From the NCBI GenBank assembly GCA_021296255.1, contig JAGWAU010000002.1, forward strand, positions 1 to 64,000: a stretch of 64,000 nucleotides of DNA. The letters run 5' to 3'. The stretch comes from Alphaproteobacteria bacterium. GTDB taxonomy: Bacteria > Pseudomonadota > Alphaproteobacteria > UBA2966. The translations under genes and the position numbers were made by a program. The notes under the pieces were generated by a model. It saw only the letters and a list, made by a program, of their open reading frames with translations, made no database searches and had not been told where the DNA came from. Below are positions 49,229-58,287 of the stretch, one piece after another (the stretch's first letter is position 1; the number at the start of each line of letters is the position of its first letter).

Positions 49229-49807
49229 ATGACCACTCAGGCCAATCGATATCAGGCGATGAATCCGGTCCTCCGGCTTGGGATCGAGATGGGGCCGCTG
49301 CTCGTCTTTTTCGCCGTCAACGCGGGTTACGGGATCTTCGCCGCGACCGGCGTGTTCATGGGCGCCATCGTCGTGTCGCTCGGTGTGGCCTACGCTGCGG
49401 CCCGGCACATTCCCACGTTGCCCCTCGTGTCGGGGCTGATCGTGCTCGTGTTCGGCGGTTTGACGCTCTATCTCCAGGACGAGATGTTCATCAAGCTCAA
49501 GCCCACCATCGTCAACGCGCTGTTCGCGGCGGCGATCTTCGGAGGAATGGCGTTCGGCAAGAACTACGTCAGGACGCTGCTAGGCACCATGGTCGCGCTG
49601 AGTGACGAGGGTTGGCGTCTCCTGGCCATTCGCTGGGGGCTCTTTTTCGTGGCAATGGCCGTTGTGAACGAGATCGTGTGGAGGAATTTCTCCACCGACA
49701 CCTGGGTCACGTTCAAGGTTTTCGGGTTTCTGCCGCTGACGATCGTGTTCGCGCTGGCGCAGACGCCGCTGATGCACCGATACGCCGAGCAGCGCGATAC
49801 CGCCTGA
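49229..49807 (+). CDS. yciB: septation protein A (YciB/IspZ)
   Basis: An inner-membrane protein of 192 residues with about five helices, linked to cell division and envelope integrity in E. coli. The family sequence begins NPVLRLGIEMGPLLVFFAVNAGYGIF and includes LTLYLQDEMFIKLKPTIVNALFAAAIFGG, and VVNEIVWRNFSTDTWVTFKVFGFLPLTIVFALAQTP near the end (shown here in parts). ATG 49229 is chosen; the upstream 17 codons in frame are not conserved. Its place after ftsY matches alphaproteobacterial gene order. Confidence 0.92.
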   Translation: MTTQANRYQAMNPVLRLGIEMGPLLVFFAVNAGYGIFAATGVFMGAIVVSLGVAYAAARHIPTLPLVSGLIVLVFGGLTLYLQDEMFIKLKPTIVNALFAAAIFGGMAFGKNYVRTLLGTMVALSDEGWRLLAIRWGLFFVAMAVVNEIVWRNFSTDTWVTFKVFGFLPLTIVFALAQTPLMHRYAEQRDTA

Positions 49808-49843
49808 CGGGCCGTCGCGCCGGCACGCTTCCGATGGAGATGC

Positions 49844-50434
49844 CTATTGTCCGGGATGCCGGGTTTCGCCCGGTCTCCGGTCTCCGGTTTCGCCTTCCGG
49901 ATTCGCGAACGGCGGGAAAGAGCGCAATTCCCTGACCTCGCGAAAATGATTGAGCGCCCAGTGGACGCTGGGAAACGCGATGTCGTCCCACGGAATCTCG
50001 TCCCAGGTCAGCAGGGCCACCTCTTGGGACTCCGGCCCCGGTGCCACATCCGGCGACCGCAGGGTTCCGCGATAGATGATTTGAACCTGGCTGATGCGGG
50101 GAACGGTGTAGATGGAGAGAACGCTGTCCAGGTCTACGTCCGCGCACGCTTCCTCCCTGGCTTCCCGTTTGGCCCCATCCATCACCGTTTCCTTTTCTTC
50201 GAGATATCCTGCCGGGATCGTCCAGAACCCGGTCCTCGGCTCGATGGCGCGCCGGCACATGAGGATACGTTCCCGCCAAGTGCAGACGGTACCCACGACG
50301 ACACGCGGATTTACGTAATTGATGAATCCGCAGGTATCGCATACCAGACGCGGACGATCCTCCCCGTCGGGGATTCGGAGGGCAAAGTTTCCGGCGCTGC
50401 CCGGAGGGTCGCCGGTGCCGGTTTTGGAGGGCAT
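49844..50434 (-). CDS. Nudix hydrolase with N-terminal Cys pair
   Basis: A 196-residue Nudix protein. The Nudix box reads GYLEEKETVMDGAKREAREE, with its Glu cluster intact, so pyrophosphohydrolase activity is expected. An N-terminal CDTCGFINYVNPRVVVG segment is the start of the zinc-ribbon type found in NUDIX proteins close to NADH pyrophosphatase-like and ADP-ribose enzymes; only one Cys pair is visible. It is downstream of the ccm operon on the same strand by 80 bases. Confidence 0.85.
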   Translation of the reverse strand: MPSKTGTGDPPGSAGNFALRIPDGEDRPRLVCDTCGFINYVNPRVVVGTVCTWRERILMCRRAIEPRTGFWTIPAGYLEEKETVMDGAKREAREEACADVDLDSVLSIYTVPRISQVQIIYRGTLRSPDVAPGPESQEVALLTWDEIPWDDIAFPSVHWALNHFREVRELRSFPPFANPEGETGDRRPGETRHPGQ

Positions 50435-50514
50435 GGTGCAAACTTAAGTCAGGCGTTCCGACCGGGTCCAGACGGCGCCGGGCATGCGCGGCCCGCAGGG
50501 TAGGGGAATCGGTA

Positions 50515-52167
50515 TCAGCGTGTAGCAAGACTTTCGATCTGTTGCCGAACGGTGGCATAGGCGCGACTGGTTTCGTCGAGTTGCGCGAGGAGCCGGTTCC
50601 AGACTTTTCGAGCCGAGTCTATGTCGCCGGACTGGGCGTGGGCCATCCCGACGAAGTATTGCGCGTCAGCGTTCCGGGCATCGAGATCCAGTGCTCGCCG
50701 AAACAGCGCGACGGCTTCCGCCGGCAACGGTCCGTCCCGGTCGCCGGCATCGACGATCGCCGCGCCCAGTTGAACCAGCATCCCGGGGTCGTCGGGTGCC
50801 GCCTCCCGTGCCCGGCGGAGAGCGTCCCGTGCCTTTTCGGGTCGATTGAGGACCCGATAGGACCGGGCCAGCATGATCCATCCCTGGATATCGTCAGAGT
50901 TTTCTTCCAGGCGGGCCGCCAGCCCCTCGACCATGCCTTGAATCATGATGGAGCGGTCCTCCGGGGACATTTCCTCCATTCGCGCGATGTCTTCCCGGGC
51001 TGGTCCTTTCCGCGCGGGTCGGAGAGGCGGCCTGCCTGCCGCGGAGCGGAGGGCATGCGCTCTCCGGCGCGCCTCTTCGGCCTTCTCGGCCTCGCCGAGA
51101 ACTTCGTAGGAGCGGGCAAGGCGCTCCCACCCCCGCAAGTCGTCAGGGGTTTCCTCCAGGCGTTCCGCGAGTCCCGCGACCATTCCTCGGATCATTTCGG
51201 CGCGGTCGCCGGCGGACATGTCGGCAGCCGCTTCGACATCTTCCCGCGTAGGACCTCGTACCGGGACGGATTCGCCGGCTGTCCTTCCGGCGGGCGTGTC
51301 CTTCAGCACGGCTGCGGTATCCTTCTCCAGTTCGGCGCCGACCTCCTCGAGGCGCGCGATCAACTCGGGCCGCCATGGCGCATCCGGCTTCGAGTCGTTG
51401 GCGAGCGCGAGCCAGATGTCGTAGGCCTCTCGTGGATCTCCTGCCTGCGCGCGCGCCAACCCCATGTAGAACCGCGGGCCGGGGAGCCGGTTGTCCAGGG
51501 CGTGGGCGCTGCGGAATACCGCCTGCGCCTCGGGTGTCACCGTGCCGCCCGCCGCGAGGACGAGCGACTCTCCGAGCGCGGCCATGATGTTCGGGTCATC
51601 CGGCTGCAAACCGTCCGCCTGCCTGTATGCCGCCACGGCGTCGTCGAAGCGCCGCATGGCCGTGTACGACTGACCGAGGAGCAGCCAATCCGCGAGGCTT
51701 TCCGAACCGCGTGCCAGACGGGCCCGAAGGCGGCTGACGGCCGTTTGCAGGTCGTCGACGGAGGCCGGTCGCGTTGTCGCCGCGGTAGGCCGGTCGGCGA
51801 GCGGTCGATCCGGTGATTGCGGCGAGCCCAGGTAGAGGTACAGGCCCGACGCCAGCGCCGGTATCCCGACGGCCGCCACGATGGCACCGGCGATCTGAGA
51901 TGTTGCGGATGGCATGCGGAGCCGCTGCCCATCCGCGGTTTCGGTCGATAGGATTCGGCGCTCGATTTCCGTGCGGGCGGCCGCTTCTTCCTCGGTCGAG
52001 ATGGCCCCGCGGTCGAGGTCGTTCTGGAGTTCGTCGAGCTGATGGCGATAGACCTGAAGATCGTATTCGGCGCGCGGGTGTTCGTCGCCGGTGCCGCGCA
52101 ATAAAGGCAATACCGCGCCGAGGAGTGCGATGACGGTGAGAATGGCGAAGACCACCCAGAGCAGCAT
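50515..52167 (-). CDS. ccmI: cytochrome c maturation protein CcmI, long form
   Basis: Apocytochrome c chaperone of System I, anchored by N-terminal helices. Residues 1-22 and 93-113 form two membrane helices, with an acidic linker (YDLQVYRHQLDELQNDLDRG) between. The periplasmic rest is TPR-rich. Residues 305-373 and 388-456 are an internal duplication of one alphaproteobacterial CcmI block, making the protein 550 residues, longer than most. It starts by sharing one base with the ccmH stop (TGATG). The last gene of ccmABCDEFGHI. Confidence 0.9.
   Translation of the reverse strand: MLLWVVFAILTVIALLGAVLPLLRGTGDEHPRAEYDLQVYRHQLDELQNDLDRGAISTEEEAAARTEIERRILSTETADGQRLRMPSATSQIAGAIVAAVGIPALASGLYLYLGSPQSPDRPLADRPTAATTRPASVDDLQTAVSRLRARLARGSESLADWLLLGQSYTAMRRFDDAVAAYRQADGLQPDDPNIMAALGESLVLAAGGTVTPEAQAVFRSAHALDNRLPGPRFYMGLARAQAGDPREAYDIWLALANDSKPDAPWRPELIARLEEVGAELEKDTAAVLKDTPAGRTAGESVPVRGPTREDVEAAADMSAGDRAEMIRGMVAGLAERLEETPDDLRGWERLARSYEVLGEAEKAEEARRRAHALRSAAGRPPLRPARKGPAREDIARMEEMSPEDRSIMIQGMVEGLAARLEENSDDIQGWIMLARSYRVLNRPEKARDALRRAREAAPDDPGMLVQLGAAIVDAGDRDGPLPAEAVALFRRALDLDARNADAQYFVGMAHAQSGDIDSARKVWNRLLAQLDETSRAYATVRQQIESLATR
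50800..51255 (-). repeat. tandem internal duplication within ccmI
   Basis: Two copies of a block of about 69 residues with an 83-residue period: GPTREDV...MSAGDRAEMIRGMVAGLAERLEE and GPAREDI...MSPEDRSIMIQGMVEGLAARLEE, each followed by DD..GW..LARSY.VL and a KA..A.RRA helix. In the CcmI proteins I know this block occurs once. Confidence 0.75.
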
Positions 52168-52667
52168 CAGGAGGCGTCTCCATCGCGCTCGAGCAGTGCC
52201 TTGACGCGAGCTCGTTCTTCGGGTGTCAAGGCGTCGGATGCAGGTTCCGGGCTACGTCGTTGCGGACGGAAGACGGCAATGGCGAACCCTGCGCCCAGAA
52301 GCAGCAGTGCAGCGGGGCCCAGCCAGAGAGCGAACGTCCGAACGTTGAGCGGCGGGTCGAGCAGCACCCAGTCGCCGTAACGGTCGACGACGAAGTCGAG
52401 AACCTCCGCGTCGGAATCTCCCAACGAAATGCGTTCCCGAACGAGAACGCGCAGATCCCGCGCGAGATCGGCGTTGGAGTCGTCGATCGACTGGTTCTGG
52501 CAAACGAGGCAACGGAGCTGCTTGTGAATGGCACGAGCCCGCGCTTCTAGTGCCGGATCGGGGAGCGGCCGGTCCACGCCGATGGCAACCGCCGCTGGAG
52601 GTGCCGCCAGCGATACCACGCAGGAGGCGGCGGCCAGCAGCAGAAAACGATGAAAGGCCTGTATCAC
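52167..52667 (-). CDS. ccmH: cytochrome c maturation protein CcmH
   Basis: Membrane-anchored thiol oxidoreductase that keeps apocytochrome CxxCH cysteines reduced for heme ligation. The protein has 166 residues with a signal peptide (FLLLAAASCVVSLAA) and the active site LRCLVCQNQS, then a second hydrophobic segment near residue 110 and a cytosolic tail. The GTG start at 52667 overlaps the ccmG stop by three to four bases. A long upstream open frame lies inside ccmG and is not real. Confidence 0.93.
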   Translation of the reverse strand: MIQAFHRFLLLAAASCVVSLAAPPAAVAIGVDRPLPDPALEARARAIHKQLRCLVCQNQSIDDSNADLARDLRVLVRERISLGDSDAEVLDFVVDRYGDWVLLDPPLNVRTFALWLGPAALLLLGAGFAIAVFRPQRRSPEPASDALTPEERARVKALLERDGDAS

Positions 52668-53197
52668 CGGTCCTGGAGCTCCCTGACGAGCGGCAGTATC
52701 CGCTGATGCATGTCTTCCGGCATCATCGGTCCGACGTGCTTGAAGGCGATGCGTCCCCGTCGATCGACCACGAAGGTCTCGGGAACGCCGTAGATGCCCC
52801 AGTCTATGCTGACCCGGCCGTTTCGGTCGGAGCCGACGCGCCGATAGGGATCTCCATATCGTTTGAGCCAGGCCATGGCATTTCGGGGCAGATCCTTGTA
52901 GTTGATCCCGTGAACCGGGACTTCGCCACTGCGCGCGACTTCCATCAACAGCGGATGCTCTATTCGGCAGGGGCCGCACCACGACGCGAAAACGTTGACG
53001 ATGGCGACCTCTCCCGTCCGGAGATCGGCCGCGGCCAACCCGTCGGGCCGCCCGTCGATGGGGGGCAGGGAGAAGTCGGGGACCGGTTTGTCGATGAGGG
53101 CCGACGGAATGAGACGGGGGTTGAGCGTCAGACCGATACCGAGCGCGACCGCGACGACCGCGAACAGCGCCAGTGGCAGGACGTAGCTGAGCCGCAT
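52664..53197 (-). CDS. ccmG: thiol:disulfide interchange protein CcmG/DsbE
   Basis: Periplasmic membrane-tethered thioredoxin-like reductase that passes electrons to CcmH and apocytochromes. The 177-residue protein starts with a single helix (PLALFAVVAVALGIGL) and has the active site FASWCGPCRIEHP (near residues 76-88), the GINYKD loop and the cis-Pro region GVPETFVVD. It is seven bases after ccmF. Confidence 0.95.
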   Translation of the reverse strand: MRLSYVLPLALFAVVAVALGIGLTLNPRLIPSALIDKPVPDFSLPPIDGRPDGLAAADLRTGEVAIVNVFASWCGPCRIEHPLLMEVARSGEVPVHGINYKDLPRNAMAWLKRYGDPYRRVGSDRNGRVSIDWGIYGVPETFVVDRRGRIAFKHVGPMMPEDMHQRILPLVRELQDR

Positions 53198-53204
53198 GGG
53201 CCGC

Positions 53205-55199
53205 TCACGCTCTCGCGGCTCGTGCCGTGCCTGACCCGGCGCGCCCCGCCTTGCGCCTGGGTGCGCCCACCCGGTGCCTCCGGTCGGTTAGCGAGACGAT
53301 TCCGCCGGCGGCCACGAGGATGGCCCCGAGCCAGATCCAGTTGACCAAGGGCTTGTGATAGAGACGCGCCGCCCAGCCGCCCGAACCGTCCGGGTCGCCG
53401 ATGACGGCGTAGAGATCCGAAGTCAGGGTCGGATGAATGGCCGCTTCCGTCGTGGTTTGCGGAGACGTATCGTAGATTCGTGTTTCCGGGGTCATCACGG
53501 TGACGAGGTCGCCGTCGCGCGTCACGTTGAAAATGCCCCGGACCGCATCGTAGTTGGGGCCCCTGACGTCCTCGACGCCCCGGAACGTGAACTCGTATCC
53601 GCCCACGGGGACGGATTCGCCGGCCTGGACGACTTGGAGCCGTTCGGTCTCCCAGGTCACGCTAACGACGATCCCCAGGATGACGACACCCGCGCCGGCG
53701 TGTGCGATGGTCATGCCGTACACCGCTCGCGGGAGGTGCTTGGCGCGCCGCCAGGTCTCACGAGGGGACGCACCGAACAACCGAACGCGCTCCGCGAATT
53801 CACCGATGGACGCCGCGACGAGCCAAGTGCCGAGCGCGGTGCCCAGCACCGCGAGCATCGGGGCTTTCGCCGCGAACATCAGCGTCGCCAGCGGGACCGC
53901 GAGGGCGAACACCAGGGCCAGGCGCAGGCGGGAGAGGGCGCCCGCCAAGTCACCCCTCTTCCAGGCCAGCAATGGGCCGATGCCCGCCGCCACGACGGCC
54001 GGCACCATCAGCGGTACGAATGTTGCGTGGAAATACGGCGGGCCCACCGAGACCTTCTCGCCGGTCAGGGCATCGAGGAACAGCGGATACAACGTGCCCA
54101 GCAGAACCGTCGCGCAGGCGGTCGTCAGCAGCAGGTTGTTGAGAACCAGAGCCCCTTCACGGCTGACCGGCGCGAACAGGCCGCCTCCCGTCAAGCACGG
54201 TGCCCGAATAGCGAACAGGGTCAGCGAGCCACCTACGACGAGCACGAGGAATGCCAGGATGAAGACGCCCCGCGACGGATCTGTCGCAAAAGCGTGCACG
54301 GACGTCAGAACTCCCGAGCGCACCAGGAACGTGCCCAGAAGGCTCAGCGAGAACGTCAGGATCGCGAGCAGGATGGTCCAGCTCTTCAGCGCGTCGCGCT
54401 TCTCGACCACGATGGCGGTGTGCAACAGCGCCGTACCGGCAAGCCAGGGCATGAAAGACGCGTTTTCGACGGGGTCCCAAAACCAGAATCCGCCCCAGCC
54501 GAGTTCGTAGTAGGCCCACCAAGAACCCAGTGCGATACCCACCGTCAGGAAGCACCAAGCCGCAAGCGTCCAGGGCCGGACCCAGCGCGCCCACGCGGCA
54601 TCCACCCTGCCTTCGACAAGCGCCGCCAGGGCGAAGGAGAACGCCATCGAGAACCCGACGTATCCGAGGTAGAGGAACGGCGGGTGGAACGCCAGCCCGG
54701 GATCCTGAAGAAGGGGGTTCAAGCCCTGACCGTCCGTAGGTGCGGGGACCAGCCGCTCGAAGGGATTGGACGTGAGCAGCATGAACAGGAGGAAGCCGGT
54801 GCCGATCAAAGCCTGGACCGACAGCACGCGGGCCCGCAACTCGGGCGGCAAGTTGCCGCCGAAGGCGGCGACGGTCGCGCCGAACAGGGTGAGTATCAGA
54901 ACCCAGAGCAGGAGCGAGCCTTCGTGATTCCCCCAGACCCCTGACACCTTGTAAAGGAGCGGCTTCGCCGAATGCGAGTTCATGGCGACGTTGAGCACGG
55001 AGAAATCGGAAACCACGTAGGCGTGGGTCAGGGCGGCAAAGGAGATCGCCACGAACCCGAATTGAACGATGGCGACGGGCCGGGCCATGGCGATCCAGGG
55101 GGCATAGCGAAGCTGAGCGCCGATCAGGGGAAACGTGCCCTGAACCAGAGACAATGCCAGCGCCAGAATCAGTGCATAGTGTCCGACTTCGACGATCAT
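53205..55199 (-). CDS. ccmF: heme lyase CcmF
   Basis: Large inner-membrane heme lyase subunit of 664 residues with many helices. The WWD heme-binding motif is in GWGGFWFWDPVENASFMPWL (near residue 235), and flanking His residues for heme are present. The periplasmic loop near the C-terminus (VPVGGYEFTFRGVEDVRG) is typical. It joins the CcmE-delivered heme to apocytochrome with CcmH and CcmI. It begins four bases after ccmE. Confidence 0.97.
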   Translation of the reverse strand: MIVEVGHYALILALALSLVQGTFPLIGAQLRYAPWIAMARPVAIVQFGFVAISFAALTHAYVVSDFSVLNVAMNSHSAKPLLYKVSGVWGNHEGSLLLWVLILTLFGATVAAFGGNLPPELRARVLSVQALIGTGFLLFMLLTSNPFERLVPAPTDGQGLNPLLQDPGLAFHPPFLYLGYVGFSMAFSFALAALVEGRVDAAWARWVRPWTLAAWCFLTVGIALGSWWAYYELGWGGFWFWDPVENASFMPWLAGTALLHTAIVVEKRDALKSWTILLAILTFSLSLLGTFLVRSGVLTSVHAFATDPSRGVFILAFLVLVVGGSLTLFAIRAPCLTGGGLFAPVSREGALVLNNLLLTTACATVLLGTLYPLFLDALTGEKVSVGPPYFHATFVPLMVPAVVAAGIGPLLAWKRGDLAGALSRLRLALVFALAVPLATLMFAAKAPMLAVLGTALGTWLVAASIGEFAERVRLFGASPRETWRRAKHLPRAVYGMTIAHAGAGVVILGIVVSVTWETERLQVVQAGESVPVGGYEFTFRGVEDVRGPNYDAVRGIFNVTRDGDLVTVMTPETRIYDTSPQTTTEAAIHPTLTSDLYAVIGDPDGSGGWAARLYHKPLVNWIWLGAILVAAGGIVSLTDRRHRVGAPRRKAGRAGSGTARAARA

Positions 55200-55203
55200 C
55201 CGG

Positions 55204-55641
55204 CTATTCGCCCTGCCATTGACCCGCTTTTTTCAACGCCGCCGCGACCTCGGGCGGCATATAGGCTTCGTCGTGCTTGGCGAGGATTTCGGTCGCGATG
55301 AATGTTCCGTCCTCGTCTAGCGAGCCGTCCGCGACGACTCCCTGACCCTCGCGGAACAAGTCGGGCAGCAGTCCGCGGTAGCGGACGGGCACCGATGCCG
55401 CCGTATCCGTTACGCGAAACGAGATCGTGACGCTGTCGTCCCCTTTGACCACGCTGTTCTCTTCGACCAGCCCGCCCAGCCGAAAGCGCCGCTCCCCGGA
55501 GATTCCCTTCTCGGCGATCTCGCTGGGACTGTGAAAGAACACGAGATTTTCCTGAAAGGCATTGAGTATCAGAGCCGCTGCGATTCCGAGCATCACCATA
55601 CTCGAAGCGATGAAGTAGAGACGCCGCCGTCTACGAGTCAT
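55204..55641 (-). CDS. ccmE: heme chaperone CcmE
   Basis: Periplasmic heme chaperone that carries covalently bound heme from CcmC to CcmF. The 145-residue protein has an N-terminal membrane helix ([17 protein letters not shown]), an OB-fold, and the His-x3-Tyr heme site as KHDEAY near residue 126. The E. coli-type His form is kept, not the Cys variant. It overlaps ccmD by 11 bases. Confidence 0.96.
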   Translation of the reverse strand: MTRRRRRLYFIASSMVMLGIAAALILNAFQENLVFFHSPSEIAEKGISGERRFRLGGLVEENSVVKGDDSVTISFRVTDTAASVPVRYRGLLPDLFREGQGVVADGSLDEDGTFIATEILAKHDEAYMPPEVAAALKKAGQWQGE

Positions 55642-55828
55642 CTTCTGCCTCGGCGGGTTGGGCTTTGGATCGCCGTCTGGGGAGCGATTCGAGCAGGTCC
55701 CGTTCCCTGCGGAGATCGCGAATGCTCCACACGAGGAGCACCGTCAGCACCACCGCGGCGACCGCGAACGCTGGCCACACGAACAGGGCGTAGCCGCCCA
55801 TATGCAAAAACTCGCTCACGGGCTCCAT
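55631..55828 (-). CDS. ccmD: heme exporter subunit CcmD
   Basis: A 65-residue single-helix protein that helps release holo-CcmE from the CcmABC complex. It begins [21 protein letters not shown], the usual CcmD pattern, with helix [18 protein letters not shown] and a basic then acidic tail. The frame extends 12 codons upstream without homology. Its place between ccmC and ccmE supports the call. Confidence 0.92.
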   Translation of the reverse strand: MEPVSEFLHMGGYALFVWPAFAVAAVVLTVLLVWSIRDLRRERDLLESLPRRRSKAQPAEAEDDS

Positions 55829-55958
55829 TCGCGGAATGCTCTCCCGCCGTGGCGTCCGGCACATGCTGGGCTGCGGGAGTCGCCTCCGGCCTGACCGCGG
55901 ATACGACCCGGGGCCTCCCCCAAGGATATGCCGTCGATTGAATGCATCTTTCGGATCC

Positions 55959-56687
55959 TCAGCTCCGCAACTGCGCGCGCCGCAAGACCTGCGCTTGGCG
56001 GGCCAGAATTTCGCGCTCCAGACGGATCAGCAGGACCACTATGAAGTAGCCAGTGAAGGCGCCTCCCATCACCAGCAGCGGTACCAGAAGACTGGGATGG
56101 ATGGATGGGCCGTCCATTCGGAGCACGCTTGCCGGCTGATGCAGCGTGTTCCACCAATCCACCGAGAATTTGATGATCGGGATGTTGACGACCCCGACCA
56201 GGGCCAGGATGGCTGTGGATTTGGCGGCCCGCGTGTAGTCGTCGATCGCTTCCCAGAGCGCGATGTACCCGAGGTACAGGAAAAACAGGATCAGAACCGA
56301 GGTGAGGCGTGCATCCCAGACCCACCACGTGCCCCACATGGGTTGACCCCACAGGGCTCCCGTCACCAAGGCGAGCAGGGTAAACGACGCACCGATGGGA
56401 GCCGCGGCCTTCGCCGTCAAATGGGAGAGCGGGCTTTTCCAGATCAAACCTGTGGCGCTGGCGCCCGCCATGACGGCATAGGTGAACAGCGCCATCCAGG
56501 CCGACGGCACGTGGACGAACATGATGCGAACCGTTTCGCCCTGCTGGTAGTCCGGCGGTGCCACGAACAGGCTGAGATAGAGTCCGGCGGCCAGCAAAAT
56601 GACGGTCGTGACGCTGGCCCAGGGAAGGACGCGGCGGCTCCACTTGAGGAACGATGTCGGGTTCGCGAGGCGATGCCAGTTCACCAT
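55959..56687 (-). CDS. ccmC: heme exporter CcmC
   Basis: Inner-membrane protein of 242 residues with six helices that loads heme on CcmE. The WWD motif is in WGTWWVWDARLTS (near residue 122), with His partners in neighbouring loops. The segment FVHVPSAWMALFTYAVMAG is family-typical. It is 90 bases after ccmB; the 130 bases from its end to ccmD hold nothing I recognise. Confidence 0.95.
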   Translation of the reverse strand: MVNWHRLANPTSFLKWSRRVLPWASVTTVILLAAGLYLSLFVAPPDYQQGETVRIMFVHVPSAWMALFTYAVMAGASATGLIWKSPLSHLTAKAAAPIGASFTLLALVTGALWGQPMWGTWWVWDARLTSVLILFFLYLGYIALWEAIDDYTRAAKSTAILALVGVVNIPIIKFSVDWWNTLHQPASVLRMDGPSIHPSLLVPLLVMGGAFTGYFIVVLLIRLEREILARQAQVLRRAQLRS

Positions 56688-56777
56688 GGCCGCGTTATAG
56701 CACCATCTGCCGGATCGAACGTTTTATGGCTCGTACGAGCACGTGGCGGAAAGCCATGTTCCTCAAGTCGCGGTCGA

Positions 56778-57443
56778 TCATTCCAGGTTGAGGCGGAGCG
56801 CGCCGGCGATCGCCCACGGCGCGAGCGGGAGCGCGGCAGCGAGCAGCGCCGCCAATACCAGCAGATGAGCGCCGCCTTCCAGGCCCATGGCCGCCGCATC
56901 GATCGCGCCGGTCCCGAAAATGAGGACGGGGATGTAGAGCGGTAGGACGAGCAGGGACAACAGCACGCCGCCCCTTCGGATACTCACGGTCAGGGCAGCT
57001 CCAATCCCGCCCACCAGGCTGAGGGCCGGCGTGCCTGCGGCCATGGCCAGCAGCAATGCGGCATGTGCCTCGCCGTTCAGCTCGAGCAGGACGCCGAGAA
57101 GCGGCGAGATGACGACAAGAGGCAGGCCCGTGGAGAGCCAATGCGCGAGGCATTTCGCTGCCGCTACGAGTTCGAGCGGCAGAGGCGCCAGGGCCAATTG
57201 ATCGAGGCTGCCGTCCTCGAAGTCGACTTGGAACAGACGGTCGAGGGAGAGCATGGCCGCGAGCAGCGCCGCGACCCAGATCACGCCGGGCGCAATGCGC
57301 CGAAGGACAGCGGTTTCGGGCCCGACCCCGAGAGGGAACAAGGCGACGGCAAGCACGAAGAAAACCACGACCAGCATCGTCGCGCCGCCTTGTCTGAACG
57401 CGAGGCGGACATCGCGGGCGACGATCTGGAGGAACGTGGTCAT
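56778..57443 (-). CDS. ccmB: heme exporter permease CcmB
   Basis: ABC permease of 221 residues with six helices that pairs with CcmA in the CcmABC complex. It starts with FLQIVARDVRLAFRQGGATML, and carries FQVDFEDGSLDQLALAPLPLELV as the conserved cytosolic region near residue 60 (in parts). The start at ATG 57443 overlaps the ccmA stop by four bases (ATGA). Confidence 0.95.
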   Translation of the reverse strand: MTTFLQIVARDVRLAFRQGGATMLVVVFFVLAVALFPLGVGPETAVLRRIAPGVIWVAALLAAMLSLDRLFQVDFEDGSLDQLALAPLPLELVAAAKCLAHWLSTGLPLVVISPLLGVLLELNGEAHAALLLAMAAGTPALSLVGGIGAALTVSIRRGGVLLSLLVLPLYIPVLIFGTGAIDAAAMGLEGGAHLLVLAALLAAALPLAPWAIAGALRLNLE

Positions 57444-58084
57444 GACATTCCGTCCATTCGGCACTCTCCCAATCGGATCGTGACCGCATCGTCGACGGCG
57501 ATGGAACCATGGACGGCCGCCAAAACCATCCCTCCGTTAGAACGGTGATCGGAAATGAGGCCGAGCAGCGTTTCCGTACCTGCATCGTCGAGCGAGGCCG
57601 TGGGTTCATCGAGCAGCCAGAGGGGTCTGGAACACACGATGAGCCGCGCCAGTGCCAGGCGCCGCCTCTGGCCGGCGGACAGGTAGCGCGTCGGCACGTC
57701 TGCCAGCCCCGAGAGTCCCATCCTGTCGAGCGTCCGATCGTGGTCGAGGCGTGAAGAAGCCGGGGTTTTCGGGGCCAGCACCCTGCTCCAGAACGCCAGG
57801 TTTTCGGCCACGGAGAGCGCGGGCTTCAGGGCATCGAGATGGCCGACGTAGTGCAGGCTCGTCCGGTGTCGTTCCGGATCGTCCGCGATCGGCACTCCGT
57901 CGCGCCGGAGTTCGCCCTCGGTCGGCGCGAGGTATCCCGCGGCCAGCCGCAGGAGCGAGGATTTCCCGCTGCCGTTCGCGCCTCTAACGACGACGATATC
58001 ACCGGGGGCGATGTCGAAATCGAGCCCGGTGAAGACGGTGGTATCTCCGCGCGTGCAGGTGAGGTTTCGGCCGGTGAGCGGCAA
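57440..58084 (-). CDS. ccmA: heme exporter ATPase CcmA
   Basis: ABC ATPase of 214 residues that drives release of heme-loaded CcmE. Walker A is GANGSGKSSLLR (near 35-46), the signature is YLSAGQRRRLALAR and Walker B is LWLLDEPTASLD. It heads the ccm operon. The 203 bases upstream (58085-58287) hold no gene or clear promoter. Confidence 0.96.
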   Translation of the reverse strand: MPLTGRNLTCTRGDTTVFTGLDFDIAPGDIVVVRGANGSGKSSLLRLAAGYLAPTEGELRRDGVPIADDPERHRTSLHYVGHLDALKPALSVAENLAFWSRVLAPKTPASSRLDHDRTLDRMGLSGLADVPTRYLSAGQRRRLALARLIVCSRPLWLLDEPTASLDDAGTETLLGLISDHRSNGGMVLAAVHGSIAVDDAVTIRLGECRMDGMS

Positions 58085-58287
58085 GGTCCTTGGCGTCCGG
58101 AGTTGTTGTCGTGGCGCTCGGCCGCAGTCCGCACGCGCGCGGGCAACGGCGAGGCCGGAGCCTATCGGGTGCTGCTCAAGGCGTCGATATTCAATCCGTC
58201 AACCACCGGCGGGACACGCGCCACTCCGCTCTGGTCGCATCGATCGCCGAATTGGCGGCGTCGAACCCCGCTTGTCGCAGACTGGAC

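Noticed and set aside
53355-54944. A 529-codon open frame on the plus strand opposite ccmF
   Set aside because: Its product is almost all Arg, Gly, Glu, Gln and His with no domain, which is what a GC-rich gene's antisense frame gives. ccmF on the other strand is certain. Similar long shadows lie opposite ccmI, the TPP enzyme and the reductase pair.
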